NCBI GenBank assembly: GCA_947476335.1
Contig: CANJQH010000019.1
Coordinates: forward strand, 1 to 51,679
Reading direction: 5' to 3'
Length of the DNA: 51,679 bases
DNA from: Anaerolineae bacterium
GTDB taxonomy: Bacteria; Chloroflexota; Anaerolineae; J036; Brachytrichaceae
Made by a program: the position numbers and the translations under genes
In this document: positions 48,915 through 51,679 of the stretch, piece by piece
Numbering within the stretch: position 1 is the first letter of the stretch
How the letters are laid out: each line of letters starts with the position of its first letter
Notes under the pieces: model-generated
What the model saw: the letters and a program-made list of their open reading frames with translations, nothing else
Database searches by the model: none
Told to the model about the DNA's origin: nothing

Positions 48915-51401
48915 TCACGGCGTCAGCGTCAGCGTTTCTGCCGCATGCGCCTGCACATCGTCGCGCGTCCAGAGCAGCGGGTTATAGCGGCCGTTCAGCC
49001 AGGGATCCACGAAATCGTCGTAGTGCTCGTTCAGCGTGTGGCCACTCTGGCCGGTGGTGTGAATAAGTTGCGACGCAGACAGATTCGACAGGTCGATGAT
49101 CATGCGCATGGAGGGCACGGAGCGGACGGCGAAGTCCTCCGGGCGCTGGCCAATGGCGTTGACGAGGCCGGTGCCGCCGTCGGCGTTGAACGGGCCGCGG
49201 TTGAAGAGCATTTCGATCGGCGCGATGCCGCTGGTGCCGAGTGTCTGGTTGCGGAAGGTGGCCTGGTGCATGGCACCCCAGCGCCACTTCGACGCATCTG
49301 TGCCGAGGCGCGCTTCGAGGTCGGCTACTGTCGCCTGCAGCGCGCGCGTGACGATCTGTGCGCGGGTTTCCTTCGCTGGCGTGGTGACGTCATCCCACCA
49401 CGGCGAATTTTCATCGTGCATCATGTTGCGCAGCGCAGTCCAGGTGGCGGTGCCGACGCCGAGTGCGTCCGTGGCCAGGTCGCCGAGTTCGTCGGCGAAG
49501 ACGGCGCGGGCGAGTTGCAGTCGCGCGGTTTCGAAGACGAGCGCGCCCTGCGAATCGCGCGTGTAGCGCTTGTCCCAGCTGCGCAGAATGGCCATGGCAG
49601 CGTCGATTTTTTCACCGGAGCCGGCCGGCGCGGCGGTGTCGAGCACGGGCAGCAGCTCGTCGGCGAAGATCGAGTATGCGTCGGTGTGCATGGCCTGCAC
49701 GGCGGCGACGTCGAATTTTTCGCGCGACTGGATCAGGTCGACGATGCGTTGTGCGCGGTAGCCGTAATCCCAGTCGCGCGCCATCAGGAAGACGTCGGAC
49801 TCTGGGTCGACGACGGCGTTGTTGGCGGTGGCGATGTAGCCTTCGGGCGGGTTGTAGCGCGTGGGCAATTTTTCGAATGGCACGAAGCCGGTCCATTCGT
49901 ACTCGCCGCTCCAGCCGGGAACCGGGCGCGTGCCGTCGCCTTTGGCTCGCACCGGCACGTTGCCGGGGAATTGGTAGCCGATGTTGCCGTCGACGTCGGC
50001 GTAGACGAAATTCTGCGACGGTGTGTCCCACAGGCGCAGCGCATCGCGGAATTCGCCCCAGTTTTGAGCGCGGTTGATGGCGAGCACACTCTGCAGCAGT
50101 GAGCCGGGGCGCAGCGCTGCCCACGACAGGGCCATCAGTGGCTTGTCCTTCAGGGCCGAATCGACGTCGTTCATGATCGGGCCGTGGCGGGTGACGCGCA
50201 CGCGCAGCACTTCGGGTTCGGTGCGCCCGGCGACGGTGATGCGATCGTCACGAATCTGTGCTTTTTCGAAGGCGCCCTTGAACTCGAAGGCGTCGGTGTC
50301 CTGCGGGTCGGCGTGTTCGAGGAAATAGTCCTGCGTGTCGACGGTGCCGTTCGTGACGCCCCAGGCGATGCGGGCGTTGTGGCCGATGACAACGCCGGGC
50401 GTGCCGGCAAATGAAACGCCGATGACGTCGTACGGGCAGGCGGCGCTGACGATGCGGCAGTGCAGGCCGATTTCGTACCAGATCGACGGCATTTGAATGC
50501 CGAGGTGCGGGTCGTCGGCCAGAATGGGTTTGCCGGTGGTGGTTTTGGAACCGGCCAGTACCCAGTTGTTGCTGCCGATGTCGCTGCCGCGCGCGATGCC
50601 GATGCCCTCGGCTGTGCTGCGGCTGAGGCGGGCAAGTACGATTGCGCCGGCACCGGCCGACGCGCTCACAGCGGCGGCGGCGTGCTCGTTTGTGCGGCTG
50701 GCCTTGTTTGTCGGTGCGATGACCGGATGGTCGGCTGGGTAGGGCGGCAGAATCGCGTCGGCCAGTGCTTCACCCCCCTTCTCGATGAGCGCGGCACGCA
50801 GCAGCTCCTGGTCGCTGTTGTCGCCCAGGTTGAAGGCCATGGCCTTGCCCCAGGTAAGAGAGTTCACCGGAGTCCAGGGTTCGGGCTTCCAGTCGCGGCC
50901 GATGAGCTTCAGCACGTTGAATTCGAGGCTGAGATGGTCGGCGTTGGGAAGCGCATAGGCGTTGACGCCGGCGGCGTAGGCTTCGAGTGCGGCTTTGGCA
51001 TCGGGCGGCAGCGTGCGCGCTTCCTCTTCGGCGACGCGCGCCCAGCCAATCGTGCGGATGAACTTATCCTGCCCGAGTGCGCCCGCGCCGAAGAGCTCGG
51101 CGATGCGGCCCTGGCCGATGCGGCGCGAAAATTCCATTTGGAAGAAGCGGTCCTGCGCGTGCACGTAGCCCTGCGCTCTGAACAGATCTTCGGTCGTGTC
51201 GGCGTAAATGTGCGGCACACCGAAATGGTCGCGCACGATTTCGACGTTGCCGGTCAGGCCGGGCAGCTGCGCTTTGCCGCTGGTTTGCGGAAAAGATGCG
51301 CGCGCGAAGTAGACGACCGTGCCGCCGAGGGCGACGGCGAGGACGAGGATGAGGGCGAGCAGGCTGATCAGGAGACGCTTCAGGATGCGCATGGGACGCA
51401 T
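48915..51401 (-). CDS. Penicillin acylase-family N-terminal nucleophile hydrolase
   Basis: An 828-aa protein with an N-terminal membrane anchor or signal (residues ~7-33, LKRLLISLLALILVLAVALG). The alpha part includes VEIVRDHFGVPHIYADTTEDLFRAQGYVHAQDRFFQME. Autoproteolysis is predicted before Ser277 in GSNNWVLAGSKT, which becomes the N-terminal nucleophile of the beta chain; DDPHLGIQMPSIWYE and NARIAWGVTNGTVDTQDYF follow as in the family. Members hydrolyse penicillin G, acyl-homoserine lactones or other amides; the substrate is not predictable. MRPM at 51401 or the second Met at 51392 may be the start. Confidence 0.93.
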   Translation of the reverse strand: MRPMRILKRLLISLLALILVLAVALGGTVVYFARASFPQTSGKAQLPGLTGNVEIVRDHFGVPHIYADTTEDLFRAQGYVHAQDRFFQMEFSRRIGQGRIAELFGAGALGQDKFIRTIGWARVAEEEARTLPPDAKAALEAYAAGVNAYALPNADHLSLEFNVLKLIGRDWKPEPWTPVNSLTWGKAMAFNLGDNSDQELLRAALIEKGGEALADAILPPYPADHPVIAPTNKASRTNEHAAAAVSASAGAGAIVLARLSRSTAEGIGIARGSDIGSNNWVLAGSKTTTGKPILADDPHLGIQMPSIWYEIGLHCRIVSAACPYDVIGVSFAGTPGVVIGHNARIAWGVTNGTVDTQDYFLEHADPQDTDAFEFKGAFEKAQIRDDRITVAGRTEPEVLRVRVTRHGPIMNDVDSALKDKPLMALSWAALRPGSLLQSVLAINRAQNWGEFRDALRLWDTPSQNFVYADVDGNIGYQFPGNVPVRAKGDGTRPVPGWSGEYEWTGFVPFEKLPTRYNPPEGYIATANNAVVDPESDVFLMARDWDYGYRAQRIVDLIQSREKFDVAAVQAMHTDAYSIFADELLPVLDTAAPAGSGEKIDAAMAILRSWDKRYTRDSQGALVFETARLQLARAVFADELGDLATDALGVGTATWTALRNMMHDENSPWWDDVTTPAKETRAQIVTRALQATVADLEARLGTDASKWRWGAMHQATFRNQTLGTSGIAPIEMLFNRGPFNADGGTGLVNAIGQRPEDFAVRSVPSMRMIIDLSNLSASQLIHTTGQSGHTLNEHYDDFVDPWLNGRYNPLLWTRDDVQAHAAETLTLTP

Positions 51402-51405
51402 TATG

Positions 51406-51425
51406 CATTTCAGATTTCAGATTTC
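51406..51425. repeat. Heptamer repeat AGATTTC
   Basis: CATTTCAGATTTCAGATTTC, two to three units, directly borders the left end of a MITE copy. Confidence 0.8.
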
Positions 51426-51520
51426 GTAACTACTCAGGCCCAAATCAGTATTTCCCGCGAAACATGCTATTCCTTCCCCTGAAGGGGAAGGAATAGCATG
51501 TTTCGCGTTGGAAGAATGGC
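51426..51520. mobile_element. MITE copy truncated by an R2 repeat
   Basis: The left terminal repeat GTAACTACTCAGGCC and both hairpin arms (ACATGCTATTCCTTCCCC / GGGGAAGGAATAGCATGT) are present, but the last ~17 bp including the right terminal repeat are missing. R2 copy C begins exactly at the break. Confidence 0.92.
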
Positions 51521-51615
51521 TAAGTGAGTCGCCAAAAGTTCTGGCGGCAGATTCGCCTCCACCGCTTTGCAAGGGGAGGCGAATCTGCCGGACAAAACTT
51601 ATGGACAGGAACTTA
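51521..51615. repeat. R2 hairpin repeat, copy C
   Basis: A 95-bp copy TAAGTGAGTCGCC..AGGAACTTA joined to the truncated MITE. The central loop is ACCGCTTTGCAAGG. The remaining 64 bp of the window show no supported gene. Confidence 0.9.
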
Positions 51616-51679
51616 TAGATTTCAGAAATGAAATTGACGCATACTAGGGGGATGGGCAAGCCACGACAATTCAAGTTGA

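Noticed and set aside
9228-51520. The dispersed palindromes as ordinary Rho-independent terminators
   Set aside because: They lack a T-run after the stem, have 15-bp terminal repeats beyond the hairpin and are flanked by 8-bp duplications, so insertion elements explain them better; a secondary terminator role is still possible.
51652-51679. A possible gene start (ATGGGCAAGCC) at the window end
   Set aside because: Only nine codons are visible and the G-run abuts the ATG; it cannot be judged from this window.

Overview
The window is a G+C-rich bacterial chromosome segment. Its gene content fits a member of the Chloroflexota (Anaerolineae-like): a PII-like cyclic-di-AMP receptor, a Tat-exported molybdenum hydroxylase, a BMP-type nucleoside transporter, SH3b proteins with PT-rich linkers, and intergenic spaces packed with heptamer repeats. 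This placement is inference; no rRNA is present.

Layout. 0-2.3 kb: mannose-family PTS genes (IIB, then a IIC-IID fusion) and tRNA-Val, bracketed by an inverted pair of a G+C-rich repeat. 2.6-12 kb: housekeeping genes on mixed strands (small membrane protein, DnaE, a conserved unknown, RarD, a c-di-AMP receptor, prephenate dehydratase, an L,D-transpeptidase). 12-12.6 kb: a decayed hypF fragment. 12.8-25.4 kb: a tightly coupled four-gene operon that is the most striking object here. It encodes a NERD-pseudokinase-kinase-P-loop ATPase giant, two tandem paralogues of an unrecognised ~590-aa family, and a 1675-aa protein with a C-terminal HerA/FtsK-like ATPase. I read it as a probable anti-phage or anti-plasmid system, related in layout to PglW (BREX type 2), DptF/DptH, and the mad6-mad7-mad8 part of the methylation-associated defence system, but with no methyltransferase or specificity gene in view. 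25.7-36.5 kb: cardiolipin synthase, a hypA remnant, a two-subunit molybdenum hydroxylase, a P1B metal ATPase, a bicupin, an EamA transporter, and a divergent sugar-acid dehydratase/KDPG-type aldolase pair. 36.5-36.8 kb: tRNA-Phe, tRNA-Gly, tRNA-Ala. 37-46.8 kb: a purine/nucleoside salvage block (nucleoside hydrolase, amidohydrolase, two near-identical BMP lipoproteins, and the ATPase and two permeases of a NupOPQ-like ABC importer). 47-51.4 kb: an SH3b-glycosidase-like protein, tRNA-Gly and a penicillin-acylase-family protein.

The window is also rich in non-coding repeats. A ~112-bp MITE (15-bp terminal inverted repeats GTAACTACTCAGGCC, central long palindrome) has seven complete or nearly complete copies, one degenerate full-span copy and four truncated ones; several keep 8-bp target-site duplications, as expected of IS66-type transposition. 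A second 94-bp hairpin repeat (R2) occurs three times, a third (R3) twice, and heptanucleotide simple repeats fill many gaps. Some repeats supply stop codons or C-terminal codons of neighbouring genes. Two paralogous leaders before the BMP genes share a potential pseudoknot.
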